Origin: Betaproteobacteria bacterium HGW-Betaproteobacteria-3
GTDB taxonomy: Bacteria; Pseudomonadota; Gammaproteobacteria; Burkholderiales; Burkholderiaceae_C
NCBI GenBank assembly: GCA_002842205.1
Contig: PHCI01000011.1
Coordinates: forward strand, 1 to 64,000
Length of the DNA stretch: 64,000 nucleotides
Direction of reading: 5' to 3'
Shown piece after piece: positions 8,962 to 17,119 of this stretch. How positions within the stretch are numbered: position 1 is the first letter of the stretch; each line of letters starts with the position of its first letter. The translations under genes and the position numbers were made by a program. The notes under the pieces are model-generated. The model searched no databases and was not told the DNA's origin. It worked only from the letters and a program-made list of their open reading frames with translations.

Positions 8962-9510
8962 ATGAAACCATTCCCCACCCTCCGCGCGGCGCTGATGCTG
9001 GCGCTGGCCACCGCCACCGCTGGCGCCACCGCCCACGTGGTGCTCGACGAACCCGTGGCACTGGCCGGCACCGGCTACAAGGCCGCGCTGCGCATCGGCC
9101 ACGGCTGCCAGGGCGCGGCCACCATGGCCGTCAAAGTCACGATCCCGGCCGGGTTTCGCGGCGCCAAGCCCATGCCCAAGCCGGGCTGGGACATCGCCAT
9201 CCGGCGCGACCCACTGGCCCAACCCTACGACAGCCACGGGCGCCGCGTCACCGAAGACGTGACCGAAATCACCTGGAAGGCGGCGGGCCGCGACAACGCG
9301 CTGCCCGACAGCTTCTTTGACGAGTTTGTGCTGCGGGGCACCTTGCCCGCACAAGCCGGGCCGATGTGGTTCAAGGTGCTGCAGACCTGCGAGAAGGGCA
9401 GCTGGGACTGGTCCGAAGTCCCGGCGACGGGCACCTCGACCCAGGGCCTGAAGTCGCCCGCCGCGTTGCTCGAAATCCTGCCGGGTGGCCCGGCGGGTCA
9501 TTCACATTGA
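8962..9510 (+). CDS. YcnI/DUF1775-family copper-associated periplasmic protein
   Basis: 182 residues with a signal peptide whose predicted cleavage (ATA/HVVL) leaves His25 as the new N-terminus. In YcnI proteins this His, with a nearby Glu and a Trp, binds Cu(II); E30 in DEPVAL fits. The rest is a beta-rich DUF1775 domain. It starts 18 bp after the TonB receptor, so it belongs to the same operon, and likely passes copper to the downstream PCuAC protein. Confidence 0.82.
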   Translation: MKPFPTLRAALMLALATATAGATAHVVLDEPVALAGTGYKAALRIGHGCQGAATMAVKVTIPAGFRGAKPMPKPGWDIAIRRDPLAQPYDSHGRRVTEDVTEITWKAAGRDNALPDSFFDEFVLRGTLPAQAGPMWFKVLQTCEKGSWDWSEVPATGTSTQGLKSPAALLEILPGGPAGHSH

Positions 9511-9574
9511 CCCTGCTTTCTTTTCTTTCTTGTTCCCTCTTTTGTTAACCTGTCCAACCTCAAGGAAAACCACC

Positions 9575-10078
9575 ATGAAAACCCGAATCATCTCTCTCTC
9601 CGTTGCGGCCCTGAGCCTGGCCTTCGCGTGCGGCGCGGCGCTGGCCCAACCGGTTGAAGTCAAGGACGCGTGGGCCCGTGCCTCGGTGCAGGGCCAGAAG
9701 GCCAGCGGCGCGTTCATGAAAATCACCGCCAAAGACGGCGCCCAACTGGTGGGCGTCGCCTCGCCCGTGGCCGGCGTGGCCGAGGTGCATGAAATGAAAA
9801 TGGAGGGCGACGTCATGAAAATGCGCGCCGCCCCGGCGCTGGACCTGCCGGCCGGCAAGACCGTGGAGCTCAAGCCCGGTGGCTACCACGTGATGCTGAT
9901 GGACCTGAAGACCCCGCTGCTCAAAGACACCCAAGTACCGCTGACGCTGGTGTTCAAGGACGCCAAGGGTGTCGAGAGTCGGCTTGAAGTCCAGGTGCCG
10001 GTGCGCACTGCGGCACCGGCCACGGGCGCCGGCATGGGCCACGACATGAAGGGCGGCGCCGCGGCCCACAAACACTGA
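9575..10078 (+). CDS. PCuAC-type periplasmic copper chaperone
   Basis: 167 residues with a signal peptide (cleavage near ALA/QPV, residue 24). The Cu(I) site follows the H-x10-M-x21-H-x-M pattern exactly: H72, M83, H105, M107. A His/Met-rich tail (MGHDMKGGAAAHKH) could add metal ligands. PCuAC proteins deliver copper to the CuA or CuB centres of cytochrome oxidase. It is the last gene of the copper run. Confidence 0.93.
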   Translation: MKTRIISLSVAALSLAFACGAALAQPVEVKDAWARASVQGQKASGAFMKITAKDGAQLVGVASPVAGVAEVHEMKMEGDVMKMRAAPALDLPAGKTVELKPGGYHVMLMDLKTPLLKDTQVPLTLVFKDAKGVESRLEVQVPVRTAAPATGAGMGHDMKGGAAAHKH

Positions 10079-10188
10079 CGCGGCGGCGGCGGCGTGGTGT
10101 GATCTGCACGCCATCGCCACGGCTCGCGCATTGGGGTAAGCTGTGCAGACCCCATGTCCGTGGGGCACACAACAGGTCAGGAGACGCC

Positions 10189-11010
10189 ATGAGCGACGCG
10201 CAAAATTTCGGTTTCGGCAAACTCGTGCCCGGGTTTGATTTTCTGCAGAACCTGGCCAGCTCGGCCGTCAAGGGCGCGTCGCAGAACATCCCGCAGTTGC
10301 CCAACCTGGGCAACTGGATCGCCCCCACGCTCAATGTGGAAGAACTCGACAAGCGCATCGACGAGCTCAAGGCGGTGCAGTTCTGGCTCGACCAGAATGC
10401 CACCGCGCTCAAGGCCACCATCCAGGCACTGGAGGTGCAGAAAATGACGCTGGCCACGCTCAAGGGCATGAATTTCAACATGGGCGACGTGGCCAATGCG
10501 TTCAAGCTCAAGGCGGCCGACACCGTGCTCAGCGGGGTGCAGAAGGCGGGTGAAACCGCCGCGGCCACGGCCCATGTGGTGTCCGACGTGGCGGCGTCGG
10601 TCAGCCAGGGCGCGGCCCGCGTGAAATCGGGCACGCGCGAGGCGGCAACGCCCACCCCAAAGGGCGGGGCCACAGCGGCGACCGGTGCCGGGGTGGTGGA
10701 CCCGATGCAGTGGTGGGGTGCGCTGACGCAACAGTTTCAGCAGATCGCGGCCAGCGCCATGAAGGATGCGGCCCGCAAAACGGCGCTGGACACCACCCGC
10801 AACGTCGCCACCGGGCTGGCCAAAGGGGCCATCCGCACCGCCACCGGCATGGCCGGCAGCGCGGCGCGCTCGGCCACGCGCAGCCTGACTTCGGGCGCGG
10901 CGTCGGCCGGTGCAGCCCCCCGCAAGACGACGGCCAAAGCCGCCGGAAAAACCTCGGCCAAAACCCTGGCCAAAGCCCCGCGCAAGTCCGCGCGGCGCGC
11001 CACGCGCTGA
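10189..11010 (+). CDS. phaM: PhaM-like polyhydroxyalkanoate granule regulatory protein
   Basis: 273 residues. The N-terminus (FGKLVPGFDFLQNLA...NWIAPTLNVEELDKRIDELKAVQFWLDQN) is characteristic of PhaM, which activates PHA synthase and tethers granules to DNA. The C-terminus (about 225-273) is rich in Ala, Lys and Arg (TTAKAAGKTSAKTLAKA), as in histone-like DNA-binding tails. I chose the ATG 8 bp after AGGAGA. A CCCCA/TGGGG hairpin lies just upstream. Confidence 0.88.
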   Translation: MSDAQNFGFGKLVPGFDFLQNLASSAVKGASQNIPQLPNLGNWIAPTLNVEELDKRIDELKAVQFWLDQNATALKATIQALEVQKMTLATLKGMNFNMGDVANAFKLKAADTVLSGVQKAGETAAATAHVVSDVAASVSQGAARVKSGTREAATPTPKGGATAATGAGVVDPMQWWGALTQQFQQIAASAMKDAARKTALDTTRNVATGLAKGAIRTATGMAGSAARSATRSLTSGAASAGAAPRKTTAKAAGKTSAKTLAKAPRKSARRATR

Positions 11011-11036
11011 CGCCGCCACGGCAGGCGGGGCAAGTC

Positions 11037-12329
11037 ATGAAGCAGTTTCCCTACGGCCATGCCACGCACCCGCAGTGGCGCATGGCCGCCGCGCTGGTGC
11101 TGGCGCAGCTGCGCGCCCACCTGACCCTGCCCGGCTACGCCAGCGCGCCCACGCTGGGCTTGCTCTACATCACCGACCACTACGCGGGCGACGCGCAGGA
11201 CATCCTCGACCACCTGGGCGCCGAGCTGCCCGAGATCACCGACTGGGCCGGCACCGTGGGCGTGGGCATCGCGTCCAACAACGTCGAATACTTTGACGAG
11301 CCCGCGCTGGCCGTGATGCTGTGCGAAATCCCGCCCGACCAGTACCGCGTGTTCTCGGGCGTGGCGCCGCTGGGGGTGGGCGACGCCCTGGCATTTGAGG
11401 CCCACACGGCGCTGGTGCACGCCGATGCCGAAACCCCCGACGTGACCGAGCTGATTGCCGAACTGGCCGGTCGCACCGCCACCGGCTACCTGTTCGGCGG
11501 GCTCGCCTCCAGCCGCACCCGCGCCGTGCAGTTTGCCGTGGGCGGCAATGGCAACATCAAGGGCCAGGGCGCGGCGCGCGGCGTGTTCCGCGGGGGGCTG
11601 AGCGGTGTGGCCTTTGGCGAAGGCGTGACGCTGGTGTCGCGCGTCACGCAGGGTTGCCTGCCCGTGGGGGCGGCGCACACCGTCACGGCCTGCGACCACA
11701 ACCTGGTGACCGAACTCGACGGCGAACCCGCGCTCGATGTGATGCTGCGCGATCTGGGCGTCACGCTGGATTTGCCACTGAACCCCCAAAGCGAAGCGCT
11801 GGCGGTGGTGCGCGCCACGCTGGTGGGCCTGACACTGCCCGCCGACCGCGGCCAGGGCGACATGGTGTCGCGCACCGGCAATTTCGGCAACGACGTGATC
11901 GTGCGCCACATCATCGGCCTGGACCCGGGTCGCCGCGGCGTGGCCATTGCCCAGGCCACCGAGGCGGGGGTGCAACTGGCGTTTTGCCAGCGCAACGTGG
12001 CGGCGGCGCGCGCCGACCTGGTCCGCGTGTGCGCCGAAATCCGTGAAGAACTGGAGCCTGCCGAGCTGACGCTGCAGGCGGCCACGGTGCCGACCGCTCC
12101 CGGCCAGGAATGGCCAGCTTCGCCCTCCGGACGACAGATCGCCGGTGCGGTGTACGTGAGCTGTGCCGGCCGCGGCGGCCCGCATTTTGGCGGCCCCAGC
12201 GCCGAGTTGCAGATCGTGCGCCGCGCCCTCGGCGACGTGCCGCTGGTGGGGTTTTTTGCCGGCGGTGAAATCGCCCGCCATCACCTGTATGGCTACACAG
12301 GCGTTCTGACCGTGTTTGTCACCGCCTGA
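11037..12329 (+). CDS. FIST N/C domain sensory protein
   Basis: 430 residues with a FIST N domain (about 30-225; TLGLLYITDHYAGDAQDILD, GTVGVGIASNNVEYFDEPALAV) and a FIST C domain (about 230-410; ending GFFAGGEIARHHLYGYTGVL). FIST domains are predicted ligand sensors linked to signal transduction. Here the protein stands alone with no kinase or receiver domain. It starts 26 bp after phaM, so the two may be co-transcribed. Confidence 0.85.
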   Translation: MKQFPYGHATHPQWRMAAALVLAQLRAHLTLPGYASAPTLGLLYITDHYAGDAQDILDHLGAELPEITDWAGTVGVGIASNNVEYFDEPALAVMLCEIPPDQYRVFSGVAPLGVGDALAFEAHTALVHADAETPDVTELIAELAGRTATGYLFGGLASSRTRAVQFAVGGNGNIKGQGAARGVFRGGLSGVAFGEGVTLVSRVTQGCLPVGAAHTVTACDHNLVTELDGEPALDVMLRDLGVTLDLPLNPQSEALAVVRATLVGLTLPADRGQGDMVSRTGNFGNDVIVRHIIGLDPGRRGVAIAQATEAGVQLAFCQRNVAAARADLVRVCAEIREELEPAELTLQAATVPTAPGQEWPASPSGRQIAGAVYVSCAGRGGPHFGGPSAELQIVRRALGDVPLVGFFAGGEIARHHLYGYTGVLTVFVTA

Positions 12330-12449
12330 GCCGACCTGCGGGCCCGCTGCTCACGACACTTACATCCCGCTACGCCGTCTCGCACACAATTTGCTGCACA
12401 GTCGGTCTGGCCGCGCGATGGCGCCGGCTTCAACAGGGTGGGTCGGCTC

Positions 12450-13619
12450 ATGCATTCCTTCAACAATCGTCCGGGCGTCGCGGTGCGCAGGCCGTGGGGG
12501 CGCGTGGCCCTGGCGCTGGCGGTCGCGCTGGTTTCACTGGCGCTGCAAGGCTGCATCACCACCGCCGTGATCATCATGAGCCAGATCGACCTGCCGCCGG
12601 TTTGCCATTCGCTGAGCACGCCCGAGCAGGCCACGCTGGAACGCTGCGGCGGCTACAAACCCGGCGAGCTGCTGACAAAAGATGTCAACATTGCCTTCGA
12701 CAGCGCCTGTCCCCTGACAAATTTTGCGCGCAACAAGGCCACCTGGAACGGCCTGCCCGAGCTGATTGCCCTGGGCGCCGACCCGGCGCTGTGTTCGCAA
12801 GCGCCCCTGCAGGCCATGGCAGCCACGCAGGCGTGCCCAGACTTTGCAGCCCTGTCGCCCGACGTGCGCGAGGCCGTGCGCTGGCTGGCCCGCAACGACC
12901 CGCAGTCGGTGTCGGGCCCGGTGCTGCACATGCTGACCTGCCCCAGCGCACGTCAGGCGGGGCTGACGCCCGTCGTGCCCGAGTGGCTGGCCGCGGGCCT
13001 GCTGGCGCCTGATCGGGCGGATTTCAGCGCGCTCTCCAGCATCCACCCGGCCAGCCTGAACGACCCGTGGGTCGATACCCTGCTGGTGAGCGGGCACGCC
13101 GTCCGCACTGCCGTGGCCATGGACGCCACCGGTTATGAACGCGCCCTGGCCACGGGCGACGTGGCCACCCTGCGCTGGTGGACGCAGCGTGCCCCCGAAC
13201 TGGTGCACCGCGTGCCTGCGCACAGCGCATCGCACCTGCCGTGGGTGCCGCTGGCGCGCATCATGACGCCCACCTTCACCCGCGACGACGCCGCCTGCGA
13301 GGCCAGCGCGCGCTTCCTGCTGACGCAGGGCGCCGACCCCAAAGCCGTGCTTCCCGAAGACCGGGGCCAGACGGTGCAGGACTACACCGCCCGGGTGCGC
13401 CCCAATTTTCTGGCCCTGCTGGCGCAGGATCACATGGGGCTGCAACGACCTTCCGAGGCCACCCTGCTCACCCCCAAGGCCCGCGCCCTGATGGCGACCG
13501 CGGCAACACCGCCGCCTCCCGCACCCGCGAAAGCGGCAGCCGTCGCGGCGCCGCAGACCCTGCGCCCCGTGACGTCCCCGGCCGTACCGGCCCAGATCGC
13601 CCGCGCCCTGCACGATTGA
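12450..13619 (+). CDS. Hypothetical lipoprotein
   Basis: 389 residues. The N-terminus has positively charged residues, a hydrophobic core and a lipobox LALQGC with Cys35, so it is probably membrane-anchored by lipid. The mature part has paired Cys residues and segments such as LLTQGADPKAVLPEDRGQTVQDY that recall ankyrin-repeat loops, but no repeat array is convincing. Function unknown. The C-terminus is Pro/Ala-rich. Confidence 0.65.
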   Translation: MHSFNNRPGVAVRRPWGRVALALAVALVSLALQGCITTAVIIMSQIDLPPVCHSLSTPEQATLERCGGYKPGELLTKDVNIAFDSACPLTNFARNKATWNGLPELIALGADPALCSQAPLQAMAATQACPDFAALSPDVREAVRWLARNDPQSVSGPVLHMLTCPSARQAGLTPVVPEWLAAGLLAPDRADFSALSSIHPASLNDPWVDTLLVSGHAVRTAVAMDATGYERALATGDVATLRWWTQRAPELVHRVPAHSASHLPWVPLARIMTPTFTRDDAACEASARFLLTQGADPKAVLPEDRGQTVQDYTARVRPNFLALLAQDHMGLQRPSEATLLTPKARALMATAATPPPPAPAKAAAVAAPQTLRPVTSPAVPAQIARALHD

Positions 13620-13770
13620 GCGGGCCGCCCCCGGCGGCGTCAGCAAGCCCGCCCCTGCACGTGCCGCGACTTGCGCGCCGCCGCACCCGGCATGGCCCGC
13701 GCCGCAGAGGCCAGGCGGTGCGGCACAATGCCGCACCGCCTGCGGGGCTGCCACAGGACGAGGAGCCTGA

Positions 13771-15681
13771 ATGTCATCGAATCCTGTGACCGACCACCCC
13801 AACCAGTTCGCCCTGCTGCGCCAGCGCCGCTTTGCCCCGTTTTTCTGGACGCAGTTCTCGGGCGCTGCGAATGACAACCTGTTCAAATTTGCCTTCACGG
13901 TGATGGTGACCTACCAGTTACAGATCGGTTGGCTGCCACCGGCCATGGCCGGGCTGGTGATCGGCGCGTTGTTCATCCTGCCGTTTTTGCTGTTCAGCGC
14001 CACCAGCGGGCAGCTGGCCGACAAATACGACAAGCGCACGCTGATCGTGTTGGTGAAACGGCTGGAGATCGCCATCATGGCGGTGGCGGCCTGGGGGTTT
14101 TTCAGCGCCAACATTCCGCTGCTGCTGGTCTGCACCTTTGGCATGGGGCTGCATTCCACGCTGTTCGGGCCGGTCAAGTTTGCCTACCTGCCGCACCACC
14201 TGAGCGAGCGCGAGCTGACCGGCGGCAACGGCATGATCGAAATGGGCACCTTCGTGGCCATCCTGCTGGGCAATGTGGCGGGCGGGCTGATCATCGCCGT
14301 GCCCGAGATCGGCGCGCACCATGTGGGTTTTGCCTGCGTGGGCCTGGCGATCCTGGGGCGCGGGGTGTCGCACTTCATCCCGGCGTCGCCCGCGACCGAC
14401 CCGACGCTCAAGATCAACTGGAACCCCTTCACCGAAACCGTGCGCAATCTGCGGCTGGCGCACCAGAACCTGGTGGTGTTCCGCTCGCTGCTGGGCATCA
14501 GCTGGATGTGGTTTTTTGGCGCGGTGTTTTTGAGCCAGTTCCCCAGCTTTGCCAAGGAGGTGCTGCACGGCGACGAGCAAGTGGCCTCGCTGCTGCTGGT
14601 GGTGTTCTCGATCGGCATCGGCACCGGCGCGCTGCTGTGCGAGGTGCTGAGCCGCCGCCACGTGGAGGTGGGCCTGGTGCCACTGGGCGCCATCGGCATG
14701 AGCGTGTTTTCGGTGGACTTGTACTTTGCGTCGCGCGGGCTGCCGCCGTCCGCCAGCCTCGCGCTGGGGCAATTTGTCGGCATGAGCGCTCACTGGCGCG
14801 TCATGGCCGACCTGATGCTGCTCAGCCTGTTCGCGGGCCTGTACAGCGTGCCCATGTACGCGCTGATCCAGCTGCGCGCGCAGCCCACCCACCGCGCCCG
14901 CATCATCGCGGCCAACAACATCCTGAACGCGCTGTTCATGATCGCCAGTTCGGTTATCGCCGGGCTGCTGCTCAAAAACGGCTTCACCATCCCGCAGATC
15001 TTCCTGTTCACCGGCATCGCCAACGCGGTGGTGGCGTTCTACATCTTCATGCTGGTGCCCGAATACCTGCTGCGCTTTGTGGCGTGGGTGGCGTCGCGTT
15101 TTGTCTACCGCTTCAAGGTGGTGGGCGACGAACACATCCCCCTGACCGGCCCCGCCGTCCTGGCCTGCAACCACGTGAGCTTTGTCGACGCCGTGCTGCT
15201 CATGGCGGCCAGCCCGCGGCCCATCTGCTTTGTGATGGACTACCGTATCTTCAAGCTGCCGGTGCTGGGCTGGCTGTTCCGCCTGGCCAGGGCCATCCCC
15301 GTGGCGTCGCAAAAGGAAGACCCGGCCGTGTACGAAGCCGCCTTCGAGCGCGCCGCCCAGGTGCTGCGCGACGGCGGCCTGCTGGCCATCTTCCCCGAAG
15401 GGGCGATCACCCGGGACGGGCAGTTGCAGCCGTTCAAGGCGGGCATCCTGAAGATCCTGGAGCGCGCCCAGGCCGACGGCCTCACGGTGCCCGTGGTCCC
15501 GATGGCGCTGACTCATCTGTGGGGCAGCTTCTTCAGCCGTGTGGAGCGGGGGACGGCCATGGTCCGCCCTTTCCGCCGTGGCATGTTCAGCCGGGTTGGG
15601 TTGAATGTGGGGGTGGCGGTGCCCGCCCGGCAGGTCACGGTGCCGGGGCTGTACGAGCGCGTGGCGGGTTTGCTGGGTTGA
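13771..15681 (+). CDS. LplT-like MFS transporter fused to a PlsC-type acyltransferase
   Basis: 636 residues. Residues ~1-430 form an MFS domain with about 12 membrane segments and an LplT-like N-terminus (FWTQFSGAANDNLFKFAF). Residues ~445-636 form a 1-acylglycerol-phosphate-type acyltransferase with the catalytic H-x4-D motif NHVSFVD (near 467-473) and the acceptor motif FPEGAITRDG (near 541). The likely role is flipping lysophospholipids inward and reacylating them. The acyl-ACP synthetase domain of Aas is absent, so the acyl donor must come from elsewhere. Confidence 0.88.
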   Translation: MSSNPVTDHPNQFALLRQRRFAPFFWTQFSGAANDNLFKFAFTVMVTYQLQIGWLPPAMAGLVIGALFILPFLLFSATSGQLADKYDKRTLIVLVKRLEIAIMAVAAWGFFSANIPLLLVCTFGMGLHSTLFGPVKFAYLPHHLSERELTGGNGMIEMGTFVAILLGNVAGGLIIAVPEIGAHHVGFACVGLAILGRGVSHFIPASPATDPTLKINWNPFTETVRNLRLAHQNLVVFRSLLGISWMWFFGAVFLSQFPSFAKEVLHGDEQVASLLLVVFSIGIGTGALLCEVLSRRHVEVGLVPLGAIGMSVFSVDLYFASRGLPPSASLALGQFVGMSAHWRVMADLMLLSLFAGLYSVPMYALIQLRAQPTHRARIIAANNILNALFMIASSVIAGLLLKNGFTIPQIFLFTGIANAVVAFYIFMLVPEYLLRFVAWVASRFVYRFKVVGDEHIPLTGPAVLACNHVSFVDAVLLMAASPRPICFVMDYRIFKLPVLGWLFRLARAIPVASQKEDPAVYEAAFERAAQVLRDGGLLAIFPEGAITRDGQLQPFKAGILKILERAQADGLTVPVVPMALTHLWGSFFSRVERGTAMVRPFRRGMFSRVGLNVGVAVPARQVTVPGLYERVAGLLG

Positions 15682-16020
15682 CGCGGGCGGGAGCAACCTC
15701 GACCGCAGCAGCAGCGGCCAACGTACATGGCGAATGCGCAGTAGTCGCGCAAAACAACTGTAAAAGCGGCGACCCTAGCATCTCGATGGGCGTTTGGGCC
15801 ACCGCCCTGTGGTCGATGGGTCGGGCGCAGGCCTTGCCCGCCTTCGACGTTCTGCCCTCCGGCCGGGCCCTGGGCTACCAGCAGATGCGCGTGGGCACCC
15901 AGGCGGCCGACTCGACGCTGGCCAACGCCCTGAGCGAAGGCGCGCAGTTCGGCCTGACGGGAACCCATCCACCAAGGATCGGTCGCCACCCGGCAAGTGC
16001 TGCGCTTCAGGTCGGGCTTC
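15682..16020 (+). pseudogene. Unrecognised coding-like remnant between acyltransferase and toxin-antitoxin genes
   Basis: A stretch with coding-like composition (beginning MGVWATALWSMGRAQALPAF near 15786) reads to about 15960. A one-frame shift near there would join it to another short reading frame, HQGSVATRQVLRFRSGFID, that stops just before the antitoxin promoter. This looks like a decayed gene end rather than an intact gene. I do not recognise the family. Confidence 0.3.
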
Positions 16021-16021
16021 A

Positions 16022-16056
16022 TTGATTTGAGGTCACGCAATGGCTAAAATGGCTAA
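16022..16056 (+). promoter_or_regulatory. Toxin-antitoxin promoter/operator
   Basis: TTGATT (16022-16027), a 17-bp spacer and TAAAAT (16045-16050) form a good sigma70 promoter 25 bp before the antitoxin ATG. Two direct TGGCTAA repeats, 9 bp apart, overlap the -10 element and could be the autoregulatory operator bound by the antitoxin-toxin complex. Predicted from sequence only. Confidence 0.55.
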
Positions 16057-16074
16057 TCTTTTGAGGAATCCACC

Positions 16075-16344
16075 ATGCGCGTCAGTGCCACCGAAGCCAA
16101 GAACCGTTTTGGCAGCCTTTGCGCTCAGGCCAAGCGCGAACCGGTGTTTGTAGAAAAGGCAGGTCAAATCGACTCCGTGATCCTCTCGGCCGAACAGTAC
16201 CAGGCCCTGCAGGCCAACCACGACAAGGGCCGCCGCGCCGCGCGCAAGAAGGCGTTCGAAGCCGATTTTGGCGACTGGATTGCCGCCCAGAACGCTCACT
16301 TCGAGGCGCACGGCATTCCTGGCTCCGACCTGCGCCCGTGGTAA
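16075..16344 (+). CDS. Phd/YefM-family antitoxin
   Basis: 89 residues. The N-terminal half (MRVSATEAKNRFGSLCAQAK, then VILSAEQYQAL) is the Phd/YefM DNA-binding fold. The C-terminal half (AARKKAFEADFGDWIAAQNAHFEAHG) is charged and probably disordered until it wraps the toxin. It lies 7 bp before a CcdB-type toxin, an unusual partner because CcdB normally pairs with CcdA. Probably autoregulates the operon. Confidence 0.85.
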   Translation: MRVSATEAKNRFGSLCAQAKREPVFVEKAGQIDSVILSAEQYQALQANHDKGRRAARKKAFEADFGDWIAAQNAHFEAHGIPGSDLRPW

Positions 16345-16351
16345 GCGGCCG

Positions 16352-16666
16352 ATGGCCCAGTACGACGTCTTCACCAACCCAAGCAGCAGCTCGGCTGAAG
16401 GCATCCGCTACGTCGTCGTGATCCAGAGCGACCTGCTCGATGGCCTGGCCACGCGGCTGACCATTCCGCTGGCTGTGATAGACGTTGCAACCAAGGTGCC
16501 GACCGCGCTGTGTCCGGTCATCGTGGTCAAAGGCGAGCGTCTGCATGCGCTGGCGCACTATGCTGCTCCTCTGCCTGCCAAGCTATTGAGGCGACCGGTG
16601 GACAACGTGGCTGCGCAGTCCAGCGCGCTGGTGTCAGCGATGGACGCGGTGTTGTCGGGCATCTAG
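16352..16666 (+). CDS. CcdB-family toxin (gyrase poison fold)
   Basis: 104 residues, the family's usual length. The pattern MAQYDVFTNP...YVVVIQSDLLDGLATRLTIPLA...TALCPVIVVKGERLHALAHYAAPLPAKLL...ALVSAMDAVLSGI follows CcdB. The C-terminal tripeptide that contacts GyrA in F-plasmid CcdB (WGI) is SGI here, so gyrase poisoning may be weakened or altered. Start is the ATG 7 bp after the antitoxin stop. Confidence 0.82.
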   Translation: MAQYDVFTNPSSSSAEGIRYVVVIQSDLLDGLATRLTIPLAVIDVATKVPTALCPVIVVKGERLHALAHYAAPLPAKLLRRPVDNVAAQSSALVSAMDAVLSGI

Positions 16667-17032
16667 GAGTTTGCGCGGCAGAAGGTTGAGTGGATTGACG
16701 CAGGCGCAATGACGGGTCGGATCTTTCGCTGAAGGCACGCAAAGGCAGCTCAAAGTCGATGACGCGGTCGGATGGGGCATGTGCGGTGCGGCCGCAGCAC
16801 CCTTTTCGGGGCGGACTTTCCCCTTGCCTGCCCTCAAGCCATTCGCAAGGCGCACATCCTGCGCAGGTTCAGCGCCAGGCTCACGAGCCTGAACTCCGCT
16901 TGCACGCGGTGTAACTCTCTCCTGCTGAACTGCCGGAACCCCAGGAATCTCAAATCCCCTTGAAACCCGCATCCAGCCTATGTTTGCTTCACTTGCTTCC
17001 AATATTTACCGGACAGTAGTGTGATAATGAAT
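16667..17032. other. Intergenic region with mobile-element debris
   Basis: No intact gene. It holds the transposase tail described separately (16834-16965, minus strand). The rest shows no open frame, RNA gene or promoter that I can support. Confidence 0.5.
16834..16965 (-). pseudogene. C-terminal remnant of a DDE transposase
   Basis: Minus-strand translation gives 43 residues before a stop: GDLRFLGFRQFSRRELHRVQ then AEFRLVSLALNLRRMCAL. The motif GFRQF...RG/REL..V..E..LV..A.NL.RM is the conserved end of IS1182/IS4-like DDE transposases. An in-frame stop about six codons upstream shows the N-terminal catalytic part is gone. No terminal inverted repeats were found nearby, so the element is dead. 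Confidence 0.65.
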
Positions 17033-17086
17033 AAAATTGGCCACTAGCCCCCGTCAAATGGTCATAGTTAGCTACTAAAATAGTAG
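17033..17086 (+). repeat. Dispersed ~50-bp repeat, copy R2
   Basis: AAAATTGGCCACTAGCCCCC then GTCAAATGGTCATAGTTAGC and TACTAAAATAG. It matches the family consensus almost throughout. It ends 33 bp before the start of the zinc-ribbon membrane protein, and copy R3 lies in the same orientation just after that gene. Confidence 0.88.
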
Positions 17087-17119
17087 TTTTGAGTGCATCG
17101 AATACTGGAGGAAATCCCC

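Noticed and set aside
13918-15696. 592-codon antisense frame opposite the LplT-acyltransferase gene
   Set aside because: Rich in His, Gln and Arg, as expected from antisense of a GC-rich gene, with no domain. The sense gene is clear.
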